Source: Okeanomitos corallinicola TIOX110 (GTDB lineage: Bacteria; Cyanobacteriota; Cyanobacteriia; Cyanobacteriales; Nostocaceae). Taken from it: a stretch of 64,000 bases of DNA. The stretch's first letter is position 1, and each line of letters starts with the position of its first letter. This document shows, piece by piece, positions 17,858 to 26,937 of the stretch. The position numbers and the translations under genes are program-made. The DNA lies in assembly GCF_038050375.1 (NCBI RefSeq), contig NZ_CP150886.1:1839318-1903317 (forward strand), given 5' to 3'. The notes under the pieces were generated by a model that ran no database searches, was not told where the DNA came from, and saw nothing but the letters and a program-made list of their open reading frames with translations.

Positions 17858-18559
17858 TTAATAATTTTTAATTCCCCCTTGATGTTCACAACGAAAACCT
17901 CTTTGTTCCCATGCTTGTATATCTACATCAGCTAATCTTGTGACATTGTGACATTGGGGATAAATAAACTGACTAAAAACAGCCCAGAATAAACTACGAG
18001 TAACATCTAATATAGATTTCATCAAAAATTCCCGATTACCGGGAATGCCTTGTTCCTGGACAATATCTGTTTCTACCCAGATACCATGAGATCCTAAAAG
18101 AATTTGTGCCATTATTTTCGCTCTCAAGACATGAGAACCAGAAGTGATTAATTTTACCTTGTAAACTCCCCAGTGTTTAAAAATAGGGATACTGTAATAA
18201 AAATTTTCAAAAGTAGAACGAGCGCAATTTTCCAGCCAGACCTTTTGTAAATCTGCTGATTCCCGCTGAAAAATCAACCAAATACAGGGATTTGCAGAAC
18301 CCTGAGAAATCAGAATTGGTATTTGGGAATAATTTTTAGCTTGTTGAGCGACATAAATTTCTCTGCGAATGCTACCCCCAAGGACTAAAACAGCGTCTAC
18401 AGGCTGTGAAGACGCAGAAACCAAGGTTATAGTAGTCACAATCAGCCAAATAGATAGAAGCAAACCACACCCCAAACCAATATTTTTGAGCAAACGCCTA
18501 AACTTTCTCAATCTGCTATGCCAAAAGAATGCTGATTTAGTTGTAAATTTGTGCTTCAT
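17858..18559 (-). CDS. YdcF/ElyC (DUF218) family protein
   Basis: 233 aa. One N-terminal membrane helix (about residues 26-50, GLGCGLLLSIWLIVTTITLV) and then the DUF218 fold: PVDAVLVLGGSIRREIYVA, ILISQGSANP, CARSTFENFYY and VKLITSGSHVLRAKIMAQI. Relatives such as E. coli ElyC and SanA affect envelope integrity and peptidoglycan precursor handling. The GGS/GSA and S-x-x-x-E motifs characteristic of the family are present. It probably faces the periplasm. It is transcribed away from the S41 protease. Confidence 0.82.
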   Translation of the reverse strand: MKHKFTTKSAFFWHSRLRKFRRLLKNIGLGCGLLLSIWLIVTTITLVSASSQPVDAVLVLGGSIRREIYVAQQAKNYSQIPILISQGSANPCIWLIFQRESADLQKVWLENCARSTFENFYYSIPIFKHWGVYKVKLITSGSHVLRAKIMAQILLGSHGIWVETDIVQEQGIPGNREFLMKSILDVTRSLFWAVFSQFIYPQCHNVTRLADVDIQAWEQRGFRCEHQGGIKNY

Positions 18560-18895
18560 AACGTAGAAAATTAAAATTTTCTTGTCTACTATTGAAAAGT
18601 TCTACGGCCAATTCAACAAAATGCTATCTTAAAAAAAGGATTTGGAGCATAAAACGTAAATCATGACGAAAGTCACTAATTTTCCGTGGTGGTTTTTGCT
18701 ATAAAAATACTACACACAAACAACAACTATTAATGAAAAGATAGTAATTTCCACATCATTTACGTGTAAAAAAGTGATGGACAAAGAATAGTTAAAATTA
18801 GGAGGTAAAAACTGCAAGTTTTTAAGAAATTTTCAGGAAACTCTGATTGCTAAACTGTCAATATAGTCAATATACAATTATTCCAGCTGATATAC
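18560..18895. other. Promoter region between divergent YdcF-like and protease genes
   Basis: 336 bp, AT-rich, no coding frame. It must hold the promoters of both divergent genes. GGAGG-like sequence at 18801-18805 (TTAGGAGGTAAA) lies about 90 bp before the protease ATG, too far to be its ribosome-binding site. No strong palindrome or known riboswitch core was seen. Confidence 0.5.
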
Positions 18896-20254
18896 ATGAA
18901 TCATTCTGCGAAACGTCACTCACCGCTCCAGGCAGCCTTGATTGGTGGAGCGATCGCTACAACTGCTACTATATCCGTATTTGGCCAAGCGTGGACAAGG
19001 TGCGTTCATGCTGCTCTACAAGATAGTCCTAAAGCCTTAGTTGACCAAGTATGGCAATTGGTAAATCGGGAATATGTTGATGGCAAATTTAATCAACAAG
19101 ATTGGCAAGCAATCAGGCAAAGCTTGTTAAGTAAAGAATATACTTCCAATGAACAAGCTTACGTAGAAATCCGTAAAGCTTTACAAAGATTAGAAGACCC
19201 CTACACAAGATTTCTTGATCCCAAACAATTCCAAGCCTTAACCAGTCAAACATCTGGGGAAGTATCAGGGATTGGTATTCGGATGGAAATAGACGAAAAA
19301 ACCAAGAAATTAACAGTTGTTGAACCTATAGAAAACTCACCAGCAATCAAAGCCGGAATTAAAAAAGGTGATCAGATTTTAGCAATCAATGGTAAATCCA
19401 CTCAGAATATGAAAGTGGATGAGGCATCAAGTTTAATTCGTGGTCAAGTGGGAACTAGCCTCAATTTACGACTACAAAGACCTGGAAAAAATACTTTTGA
19501 TGTTAAACTGACCAGAGCAACCATTGAAATTCCCACAGTTAATTATACCCTCAAGCAAGATGGTGGGCGGAGAATTGGTTACATTCAGTTGAGAGAATTT
19601 AGCTCCCATGCAGCGGAACAAATGCAGCGAGCAATTAGGGAATTAAACAGGCAAAAAGTTGATTCCTATGTGTTAGATTTGCGTGGCAACCCAGGAGGCT
19701 TGTTACAAGCCAGTATTGAAATAGCACGGATGTGGCTAGATAGTGGTGGCATTGTCAAAACCGTAGACCGTGTGGGCAGTAGCGAAGAAACGAAAGCTAA
19801 TCGCACCGCCTTGACAAATCAACCCTTAGCCGTACTTGTAGATGGTAATTCTGCCAGTGCGAGTGAAATTCTCACCGGCGCACTCAAGGATAATAACCGC
19901 GCGGTGGTAGTGGGTAGTAAAACCTTTGGTAAAGCCTTAGTGCAGTCAGTTCATGAACTCGTTGATGGTTCTGGGTTAGCTGTCACCATTGCTCATTACT
20001 ATACTCCCAAAGGTACAGATATCAACAAAAAGGGTATTGTCCCTGATATTGAGTTAGATTTGACTACAGCCCAACAGCGTCAGTTAGCGGATAATCCCAA
20101 TTTAATCGGGACTTTGAGTGATCCACAATACGCTCGCGCTATTCTGGCTTTATCAAATAAAAACTTTGCTAAACCTGCAACACCTGCTCAAACTTCCCAA
20201 ACTGCCAAAACTTCAGCACCTTTGAGTGTGCGGGCTGAAGATTTGAAGTTTTAA
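18896..20254 (+). CDS. Carboxyl-terminal processing protease (S41)
   Basis: 452 aa. S41 proteases cut the C-termini of proteins in the lumen or periplasm; in cyanobacteria CtpA matures the photosystem II D1 protein, while CtpB and CtpC are paralogues. Here are an N-terminal signal/anchor (residues 11-40), the PDZ domain (about 118-205, SGIGIRMEID...AGIKKGDQILAING) and the protease domain with the Ser/Lys dyad: SASASE (Ser321) and SKTFGKALVQ (Lys346), 25 residues apart as in D1 proteases. YIQLREFS and DLRGNPGG are also conserved. Which paralogue it is cannot be decided here. Confidence 0.92.
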   Translation: MNHSAKRHSPLQAALIGGAIATTATISVFGQAWTRCVHAALQDSPKALVDQVWQLVNREYVDGKFNQQDWQAIRQSLLSKEYTSNEQAYVEIRKALQRLEDPYTRFLDPKQFQALTSQTSGEVSGIGIRMEIDEKTKKLTVVEPIENSPAIKAGIKKGDQILAINGKSTQNMKVDEASSLIRGQVGTSLNLRLQRPGKNTFDVKLTRATIEIPTVNYTLKQDGGRRIGYIQLREFSSHAAEQMQRAIRELNRQKVDSYVLDLRGNPGGLLQASIEIARMWLDSGGIVKTVDRVGSSEETKANRTALTNQPLAVLVDGNSASASEILTGALKDNNRAVVVGSKTFGKALVQSVHELVDGSGLAVTIAHYYTPKGTDINKKGIVPDIELDLTTAQQRQLADNPNLIGTLSDPQYARAILALSNKNFAKPATPAQTSQTAKTSAPLSVRAEDLKF

Positions 20255-20391
20255 ATAATCAGAAGATTCAGGAGGGGCGAACAGACGTTCGCCCGTACAG
20301 GAGTTCTAGGAAATTTTTACTCTTGCCTTTTGCTTCTTGTTTTTGTTTTTTGCTATATGATAAATATTTGACAAGATATGATCTAATATTT

Positions 20392-21360
20392 ATGAGTGAT
20401 CATTCACTAGCAGCAACCACTACCCAAGATTTTTTCCCAAAAGTATCGGTAGTGATTCCCATTTATAATGGTGAAGCAGATTTACCAGAGTTATTAAATT
20501 GCTTGTTGTTGCAAACTTACCCTCAAGATCAAGTAGAGTATTTATTAGTAGATAATAATAGTAGCGATCGCACTCTTTTTATTCTCCAAAAAACAGCCAC
20601 AAATTCCCCCATAAATATTCTTCCTCTCAGTGAAAATAATATTCAAAGTTCCTACGCAGCAAGAAATGCAGGGATTAAAGCTGCTAGTGGTGAAATTATC
20701 GCCTTTACAGATGCTGATTGTCGTCCTCAACCTCAATGGTTATATCAATTAATTCAACCTTTTATTAATGCAGAAGTGGTAATTGTCGCTGGAGAAATTA
20801 CCGCCTTACCCGGTAAAAGTTTATTAGAACAATTTGCAGACAAACAAGAAACTCTATCGCAAAAACATACTTTAGCCAATAAATTTTGTCCCTACGGACA
20901 AACAGCAAATTTAGCAATTCGACGTAATATTTTTCATAGTTCCGGTTTATTTCGTCCCCATCTCAGTACAGGGGGAGATGCGGATATTTGTTGGCGCATT
21001 CTCAAAGCAAATCTTGGTAAATTAGAATTTTCACCTGATGCAATTGTCCAACATCGTCACCGATTAACAATAAAAGAATTAGCGAGTCAATGGCGACGTT
21101 ATGGACGTTCTAATCGTTATTTACATGAACTGCATGGTGTAGAATTAACCAGAGAAATGAAAAATAAAGAATATGGTTATATTATGCTGCGTTGGTTATT
21201 AAAAGAATTTCCCAGAGAAACTATTAAAAATCTGGTTGGTAAATCTAGTTTAGTAAATATATTTAATACTCCTTTAGGTTTATTTACTGGTAGGGAGAGA
21301 AGTCAAGGACAAAGAAATGCAAAATTACCAGAAAATGCCAAAATGATTGAATGGTTGTAA
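20392..21360 (+). CDS. Glycosyltransferase family 2
   Basis: 322 aa from the ATG at 20392; an in-frame upstream TTG at 20323 would add 23 residues of low quality. GT-A fold: VSVVIPIYNGEADLPELL, LLVDNNSSDRT, AARNAGIKAASGEIIAFTDADCRP (DxD-like TDAD). The second half has GGDADICWRIL, which resembles the ED/xxR acceptor motif, then HRHRLTIKELASQWRRYGRS. No transmembrane helices, so it probably acts in the cytosol on a lipid-linked or soluble acceptor. Isolated, not in an obvious glycan cluster. Convergent with nth. Confidence 0.87.
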   Translation: MSDHSLAATTTQDFFPKVSVVIPIYNGEADLPELLNCLLLQTYPQDQVEYLLVDNNSSDRTLFILQKTATNSPINILPLSENNIQSSYAARNAGIKAASGEIIAFTDADCRPQPQWLYQLIQPFINAEVVIVAGEITALPGKSLLEQFADKQETLSQKHTLANKFCPYGQTANLAIRRNIFHSSGLFRPHLSTGGDADICWRILKANLGKLEFSPDAIVQHRHRLTIKELASQWRRYGRSNRYLHELHGVELTREMKNKEYGYIMLRWLLKEFPRETIKNLVGKSSLVNIFNTPLGLFTGRERSQGQRNAKLPENAKMIEWL

Positions 21361-21398
21361 ATTTTATTTTATATTTTCAGAATTTGACTCCTGACTCC

Positions 21399-22058
21399 TT
21401 AAATAGACAAATTTTGTTTACATAAATCAGCTATTTTACACATATCACAACCAGGAGAACGAGCTTTACAAACTGCACGACCATGATAAATTAACCGAAT
21501 AGACCAATTTTCCCATTCAGGTTGGGGTAGTAATTTCATTAAATCTTGTTCGATTTTTACAGGTTCGGTATTTTTGGTTAACCCTAAACGCTGACTTAAA
21601 CGTTTAACGTGGGTGTCTACTGTCACTCCTGCATTGATACCATAAGCGTGCGCTAGAACGACATTTGCAGTTTTTCTAGCTACTCCGGGAAGTTTTAACA
21701 ATTCTGCCATTTTATTGGGAACAATTGAGTTAAAATCATTAACAATCATGCCACAAGCAGCTTTGATATTTTTGGCTTTGTTACGATAAAAACCTGTCGA
21801 ACGGACTAATTCTTCTAATTCTAATATATTCGCATTTGCTAAACTTTCTGCATCAGGAAAGCGACCAAATAGATGTGGTGTTACTTTGTTAACTCGTTCA
21901 TCTGTACATTGAGCGGAGAGAATTGTGGCTACTAATAATTGTACAGGAGTTTGATAATCTAAAGAGCAGGTTGCATCTGGATACAGATGATGAAGAAGGG
22001 AGAGAATTTCTAAAGCACGTTGCTTTTTTGATGATTTTGATAATGTTTTACGAGTCAC
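21399..22058 (-). CDS. nth: Endonuclease III
   Basis: 219 aa base-excision repair DNA glycosylase/AP lyase for oxidised pyrimidines. The helix-hairpin-helix LPGVARKTANVVL carries catalytic Lys129; Asp148 is in TVDTHV. The [4Fe-4S] cluster motif is C-x6-C-x2-C-x5-C at Cys197, 204, 207 and 213. Start is a GTG at 22058 (MTRKTLSKSS); no better ATG lies nearby. It reads toward the GT2 gene, with a short tandem ACTCCTG tract between them. Confidence 0.95.
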   Translation of the reverse strand: MTRKTLSKSSKKQRALEILSLLHHLYPDATCSLDYQTPVQLLVATILSAQCTDERVNKVTPHLFGRFPDAESLANANILELEELVRSTGFYRNKAKNIKAACGMIVNDFNSIVPNKMAELLKLPGVARKTANVVLAHAYGINAGVTVDTHVKRLSQRLGLTKNTEPVKIEQDLMKLLPQPEWENWSIRLIYHGRAVCKARSPGCDMCKIADLCKQNLSI

Positions 22059-22125
22059 ACCAGCAATGTTCAGTTTAATAAATAATTAATTATGTAATTT
22101 TATCAGATAATAGTAAGTTTTTTAG

Positions 22126-22169
22126 GATTGTGGATTTTGATTTTTTAATCATCATAAAAATCCACAATC
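22126..22169. repeat. Long perfect inverted repeat between rseP and nth
   Basis: GATTGTGGATTTT (22126-22138) pairs perfectly with AAAATCCACAATC (22157-22169), loop 18 nt that includes TTTTTT. It lies in the 3' flank of rseP, before nth on the same strand. There is no T-run directly after the stem on the minus strand, so it may be a 3' stabilising hairpin or a weak terminator. Confidence 0.5.
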
Positions 22170-22179
22170 TCATCTTCAG

Positions 22180-23274
22180 TTATAATCCTTGGATTAATTG
22201 TTGAACAACATCTAACTGAGTGGTTTCTTTGACAATTAAGAAAATACCTAAACCTAAAAGTAGGACTAAACCTGTTTGCATGACACCTTCTTGGATTTTG
22301 GCTGGTAAAGGTTTACCAAATAAACCTTCTATTAACAGAAAAGCCAGTTGTCCACCATCTAATGCAGGTAGGGGTAAGATATTAATGACGGCTAGGTTAA
22401 TGCTAATGATGGCGGCAAAAGATAAAAGATTTGCGCTATTATCTGCGGCCAATTTAGCACCAATTTTGACAATGTTAACTGGGCCTGAAACCTGACTGGC
22501 AGTTTCTTGGAAGTTAGTTACTAACTGTCCAAATCCTTTAACTGTACCAATTAATAATTGCTGAAATCTGTCAGCAGCAACGGTAAAAATCTCGATAGGA
22601 TTTTGAGGATGACGATAAATTGCTTTACCATTGGGTACTAATTCAATTCCTACTAAACCTTTACCATCTGGGCTTTCTGTAGGGGTTAATGTTAAAGGTT
22701 TGGTTTGGTTTTCATGTTGGATTTGCAGTTGAATTTGTTCATTGGGATGACTTTGAATTTCTTTAGTCAATAATAAGGGGGAACTTTTATCTGCTAATAA
22801 TTCTTTACCGTTGACACTGAGGATAATATCACCTGAGCGAATTCCGGCTTGGTAAGCTACAGATTGTTCATTAATTGGTTTAACAATTACCCCTGGTTGA
22901 AATTGAAATTCTTGTGGTACACCAACGATACCGATTTGTAAAGCTAGAACTAAATAGGCAAAGATTAAATTTGCTATCACTCCGGCGCTAATGACAATTG
23001 CCCGGTCTAAAATAGGACGATTCCGCAGCAAATTCGGATCATTGGGGGGAATTTCGCTATCTGGATCATCATCAGGAAAGCCAACAAAGCCACCCAAGGG
23101 GAAAGCGCGGATAGTATATTCCGTTTGTGATCCTTGGTACTTTAGGAGAGTAGGACCAAAACCCAGGGAAAAGCGGTTAGCGTAAATACCTTGGGAACGT
23201 GCGGCTATAAAATGTCCTAACTCATGTACCAAAATCAAAATTGCCAAGACGGCGATCGCTGCTAAAACTGACAT
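22180..23274 (-). CDS. rseP: Site-2 protease, RseP/MraZ-type zinc metalloprotease (M50)
   Basis: 364 aa intramembrane zinc protease that performs regulated intramembrane proteolysis, for example of anti-sigma factors. The zinc motif HELGH is at residues 17-21 in the first membrane segment. One PDZ domain follows (about 125-215, YQAGIRSGDIILSVNGKEL). The second active-site motif is in the C-terminal membrane part (INILPLPALDGGQ, with the Asp ligand). Length fits bacterial RseP with a single PDZ domain. Upstream 240 bp are shared with the divergent kinase gene. Confidence 0.93.
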   Translation of the reverse strand: MSVLAAIAVLAILILVHELGHFIAARSQGIYANRFSLGFGPTLLKYQGSQTEYTIRAFPLGGFVGFPDDDPDSEIPPNDPNLLRNRPILDRAIVISAGVIANLIFAYLVLALQIGIVGVPQEFQFQPGVIVKPINEQSVAYQAGIRSGDIILSVNGKELLADKSSPLLLTKEIQSHPNEQIQLQIQHENQTKPLTLTPTESPDGKGLVGIELVPNGKAIYRHPQNPIEIFTVAADRFQQLLIGTVKGFGQLVTNFQETASQVSGPVNIVKIGAKLAADNSANLLSFAAIISINLAVINILPLPALDGGQLAFLLIEGLFGKPLPAKIQEGVMQTGLVLLLGLGIFLIVKETTQLDVVQQLIQGL

Positions 23275-23518
23275 AGAGCAAAGTAGTCAAAAAATATTTC
23301 GGATCTATCTCTTTATTGTAGTTTGGGAATGGGCTAAGAAACTGAAACCATCTGAGAATGTTAGCTACATACCTTCGGTAAGCCATAGCACTCCCTGGTA
23401 ATTTCCACATCCGAAAAATAGTATCATGATTTTCGCCCCACATTCTATTTACTAGGGTTTATACTAGATTAGTTTGGGTATTTATTTACCGCTATAGGGT
23501 TGTAGGTAAAAGTGAACT

Positions 23519-25543
23519 ATGCGGATAGGTGGACGTTACGAAATTCTTGAAATATTGGGAAATGGTGGTTTTGGGATTACCTATAAAGCTAGAGATATGC
23601 AAAAACCCAGTAAACCTATATGTGTCGTTAAAGAACTTTTATCCCAACATAATAATACTTTCCGCATGAATTTTTTTCAGAAGGAAGCAAGAATTTTAGA
23701 AGCTTTAGGTACACATTCCCAAATTCCTCATTTATTAGCTTACTTTGAAGAGAATGAGAAATTTTATATTGTCCAAGAATTTATTCAAGGACAGTGCTTA
23801 GATCGAGAAATTTTACCTGGTAAGCAACTAAGTGAAGGTTATGTAATTAAATTATTGCAAGATGTTTTAGAAGTTCTAGTATTTGTACATGAACAGAATG
23901 TGATTCACCGGGATATCAAACCTCCAAATTTAATTCGTAGACAAGAAGATGGTAAGGTTTGTTTAATAGATTTTGGTATAGTTAAAGAAACAGACATTTA
24001 TAAAAGTAATGGTAGCGTAAAAACTTCAATTATGGCTGGTACTTTTGGTTATATGCCATCAGAACAAGCCAGAGGTAAAACGGTCTTCTCCAGTGATATT
24101 TATGCTTTAGGAATCACTGCTATTCAAGCTTTAACAGGTTTGCAATCGCAGGATATTGAAGAAGATCCTCAAACAGCGGAATTGTCATGGCAACACTCTG
24201 TTCAAGTAAGTAATCATTTAGCTGCATTTTTAACTAAAATGGTACGTCGTCACCATAGTTTACGATATCAAAATGCCCAAGCAGCTTTAGCAGAATTAAA
24301 AAAAATTACCCCTTCTCTCCCCACGGCAATTTTATCAAATCCAGTAGTCACTAACCCCAGAGATTTATATTATCAAGAAGCTAGTAGTTTAGGTCAAAAA
24401 TACAATGGTAAATTCTCTCCAATCATACTAAAAAGATTAGAGAATAAAAGATTAGATTTAGGTTTATCTGTACAAGAAGCCCAGGAAATTAGAGAATTAG
24501 TTATACAATCATATCAACAAAATCAGCATCCTCATCAAGAATTAAAACAAGGAAATAGACAGCAAATTATACCACCCAAATTACCAAAATCTTCAAATCC
24601 AAATATTGGTATTAACAGATCAAGGGCTAATTCTCAACCTCAAAAATCACGGTCTTCAGCTATCAAAACCCAACCTTTTGTCTTTGAAACAGCCCAATTA
24701 GAGTCAAAAAACCTACTTTTCGGCTTAATTAAAAATCGTGAAATTCAACGCAGTCAAAAAACAGCAAAATTATTTATAGAAGAATTAGAAAATGGGGTAA
24801 TCTTAGAATTAATTGCTATTTCCAGCGGTAAATTTTTAATGGGTTCATCACAAGAAGAAATCGAAAGTATGGATAGGGGATTTCCCCAACATCTTGTTTT
24901 GATTGAACCTTTTTTACTTGGTAAATATCCCATCACCCAAGCACAATGGAAAGCAGTTTCCAGCTTACCAAAAATTCAAATTGATTTAGATCCAGACCCA
25001 TCTAATTTTAAAGGTTTGAATAGACCAGTAGAACAAATTTCATGGTATGAAACTCAGGAATTTTGCGCCAGACTTTCACAAAAAACAGGCAGATTATATC
25101 GTTTACCAAGTGAAGCAGAATGGGAATATGCTTGTCGTGCAGGTACAATTACACCTTTTTATTTTGGTAATACTATTAGCACTGAGTTAGCTAATTATAA
25201 TGGTGAATATATTTATGGTAATGGCAGCAAAGGAATTTATCGCAAAGAAACAACAGATGTAGGTACTTTTCCCGCTAATGCTTTTGGTTTATATGACATC
25301 CATGGTAATGTTTGGGAATGGTGTCAAGATGGCTGGTATGATAATTATATTGGGGCGCCAAATGACGGTAGTGCATGGTTAAATGAAAACGACAATCACC
25401 CTCGTAGAGTATTGCGTGGTGGTTCTTGGTCATATCGTCCAGTTTATTGTCGTTCCGCTTATCGTATTAATTATCCTCCAGTTAGTAAAGACCAAAATCA
25501 TGGTTTTCGTGTTGCTTGTTCTGCTAAATGGAATGAGTCATAA
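23519..25543 (+). CDS. Ser/Thr protein kinase fused to FGE-sulfatase-like domain
   Basis: 674 aa. Residues 7-262 are a Hanks-type kinase with all key residues: GNGGFG (14-19), Lys38, HRD 130-132 with KPPN, DFG 151-153 and an activation segment ending in PSEQA. Residues about 283-340 form a helical linker seen in related cyanobacterial kinases; 345-400 are basic and disordered. Residues 430-672 are a formylglycine-generating-enzyme/sulfatase-modifying domain (MGSSQEEI, RLPSEAEWEYACRAG, FGLYDIHGNVWEWCQD, RGGSWSYRPVYCRSAYR). True FGE has two active cysteines; only the second (Cys644) is present, the first is Tyr639, so catalysis is doubtful and the domain may bind ligands or proteins. No membrane helix. 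The K+ channel gene follows 28 bp downstream. Confidence 0.92.
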   Translation: MRIGGRYEILEILGNGGFGITYKARDMQKPSKPICVVKELLSQHNNTFRMNFFQKEARILEALGTHSQIPHLLAYFEENEKFYIVQEFIQGQCLDREILPGKQLSEGYVIKLLQDVLEVLVFVHEQNVIHRDIKPPNLIRRQEDGKVCLIDFGIVKETDIYKSNGSVKTSIMAGTFGYMPSEQARGKTVFSSDIYALGITAIQALTGLQSQDIEEDPQTAELSWQHSVQVSNHLAAFLTKMVRRHHSLRYQNAQAALAELKKITPSLPTAILSNPVVTNPRDLYYQEASSLGQKYNGKFSPIILKRLENKRLDLGLSVQEAQEIRELVIQSYQQNQHPHQELKQGNRQQIIPPKLPKSSNPNIGINRSRANSQPQKSRSSAIKTQPFVFETAQLESKNLLFGLIKNREIQRSQKTAKLFIEELENGVILELIAISSGKFLMGSSQEEIESMDRGFPQHLVLIEPFLLGKYPITQAQWKAVSSLPKIQIDLDPDPSNFKGLNRPVEQISWYETQEFCARLSQKTGRLYRLPSEAEWEYACRAGTITPFYFGNTISTELANYNGEYIYGNGSKGIYRKETTDVGTFPANAFGLYDIHGNVWEWCQDGWYDNYIGAPNDGSAWLNENDNHPRRVLRGGSWSYRPVYCRSAYRINYPPVSKDQNHGFRVACSAKWNES

Positions 25544-25571
25544 TTTATGAACTGTTGGTGCGTTACTAAAC

Positions 25572-26489
25572 ATGAAATTGAAATTCAAGAGATTTTTTAA
25601 AAACAAAAAAAAGCAGATTATTCCCAGAAGATACCTGAAAATAAACGATGGCAAAGTTGAAATTCTGGGTATGGGTGCATGGCATTCACATTGGCAAGAC
25701 CCTTACCATTTATTATTAACAATTCCCTGGACTGGTTTCTTACTGCTGATTTTTATTTTTTATATAGCTATTAATTTGTTATTTGCATTAGCTTATTTAT
25801 TAGGTGGAGATTGTATAGCAAATGCTCAACCTGGTTCTTTTGCAGATGCCTTTTTCTTTAGTGTCCAAACTTTAGCATCTATTGGTTATGGTGCTATGTA
25901 TCCAACAACGATTTATGCCAATATCATAGTTACCATTGAAGCAATCATTGGTTTAATGACAATTGCCGTAATTACAGGATTAGCCTTTGCTCGTTTTTCA
26001 CAACCAACTGCGCGTGTGATATTTAGTAAATTAGCTGTAATTACCCAACATGATGGAGTTAATACGTTAATGTTTCGCACTGCTAATCAGCGTCGGAATA
26101 TGATTTTAGAAGCAAATATTAAAGTTTATTTAATGCGCGATGAAGTCACAGCAGAAGGTCAATTTATCCGTCGGATTCACAATTTACAATTAATCAGTAA
26201 TCAGACACCTAATTTTTCTTTGTCTTGGTCAGTTATGCACGCAATTGATAATAATAGTCCTTTGTATGGCATGACATTAGATTCATTAATTAAGACTCAT
26301 TCTTCATTGATTGTATCTTTGACTGGGATTGATGAAACTGTAGTTCAGTTAGTTCATGCTCGTCATGTTTACGGGATTAAAGATATTCGCTGGCATCATG
26401 AGTTTGTTGATATTATTCATTACACTTCTGATGGACATCGTTATATTGATTATGAGCATTTTCATGATGTTTTGCCTGTGGAAAAATGA
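25572..26489 (+). CDS. Inward-rectifier potassium channel (KirBac type)
   Basis: 305 aa. Basic N-terminus, then slide-helix region WQDPYHLLL, first membrane helix about residues 52-75, pore helix FADAFFFSVQTLA, selectivity filter SIGYGAMYP (103-111), second helix about 117-140. Residues 141-305 form the cytoplasmic immunoglobulin-like Kir domain (RPTARVIFSK-like SQPTARVIFSKLAV, then MFRTANQRRNMILEA). Such channels pass K+ and are gated by the cytoplasmic domain and lipids. With 28 bp to the kinase-FGE gene upstream, they are very likely one operon, so phosphorylation control is a reasonable guess. Confidence 0.93.
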   Translation: MKLKFKRFFKNKKKQIIPRRYLKINDGKVEILGMGAWHSHWQDPYHLLLTIPWTGFLLLIFIFYIAINLLFALAYLLGGDCIANAQPGSFADAFFFSVQTLASIGYGAMYPTTIYANIIVTIEAIIGLMTIAVITGLAFARFSQPTARVIFSKLAVITQHDGVNTLMFRTANQRRNMILEANIKVYLMRDEVTAEGQFIRRIHNLQLISNQTPNFSLSWSVMHAIDNNSPLYGMTLDSLIKTHSSLIVSLTGIDETVVQLVHARHVYGIKDIRWHHEFVDIIHYTSDGHRYIDYEHFHDVLPVEK

Positions 26490-26937
26490 GCGATCATATC
26501 TTCCAAACTAACATCTTACTATCGGTGAAAAATAATTATTTTTGAGACAGCACTTCTGGTTATTTTTCTGGTAAAAACTCAATTTCTAATATTTGTGTGA
26601 TTTCATAATAACAATATCCAGATGATATTCTTAAATGAAAAGTAAGTATGGAGAGTGTGGGAATGTGGACTTTGTTAAAAACCAAGTTTAATATTTACCC
26701 TATCGCATCTCTACCTTTTGCTTGAGGGAAAACAAGGAGACTGAGAAAATATATTGAGGATACTGTAGAGGACGCAGAGAAATCCGGGTTTGAGAGATTT
26801 TTTACGTAAGTCCTATTCAAATTAAAATAGACAATCTCCCACTAACCAAACGTAATGGGAGATTATCTAGTAATTAAACTACACTCCTAATTCCTCTCTC
26901 TGCGTCTGTGCGTCTGTGCGTGAAAAAAAATAATTCA
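26490..26937. other. Convergent intergenic interval, 448 bp
   Basis: No coding frame. It contains TTTTTTACGTAAGTCCTA at 26797-26814, a phrase that recurs in cyanobacterial genomes (compare TAGGACTTACG at 16268-16278), the hairpin at 26833-26864, and a short tandem GTCTGTGC (26903-26922). Several small repeats are packed here, which suggests a landing zone for intergenic repeats between two convergent genes. Confidence 0.5.
26833..26864. terminator. Hairpin between convergent channel and nuclease genes
   Basis: Perfect 9-bp stem AATCTCCCA/TGGGAGATT with a 14-nt loop; outer bases AGAC/ATCT extend it partly. Located between two convergent genes, 75 bp from the nuclease stop. No long T-run on either side, so efficiency is uncertain. 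Confidence 0.5.

Noticed and set aside
23222-23443. Minus-strand open frame upstream of rseP
   Set aside because: Overlaps the rseP start in another frame and has no conserved motif; its composition matches leader DNA.
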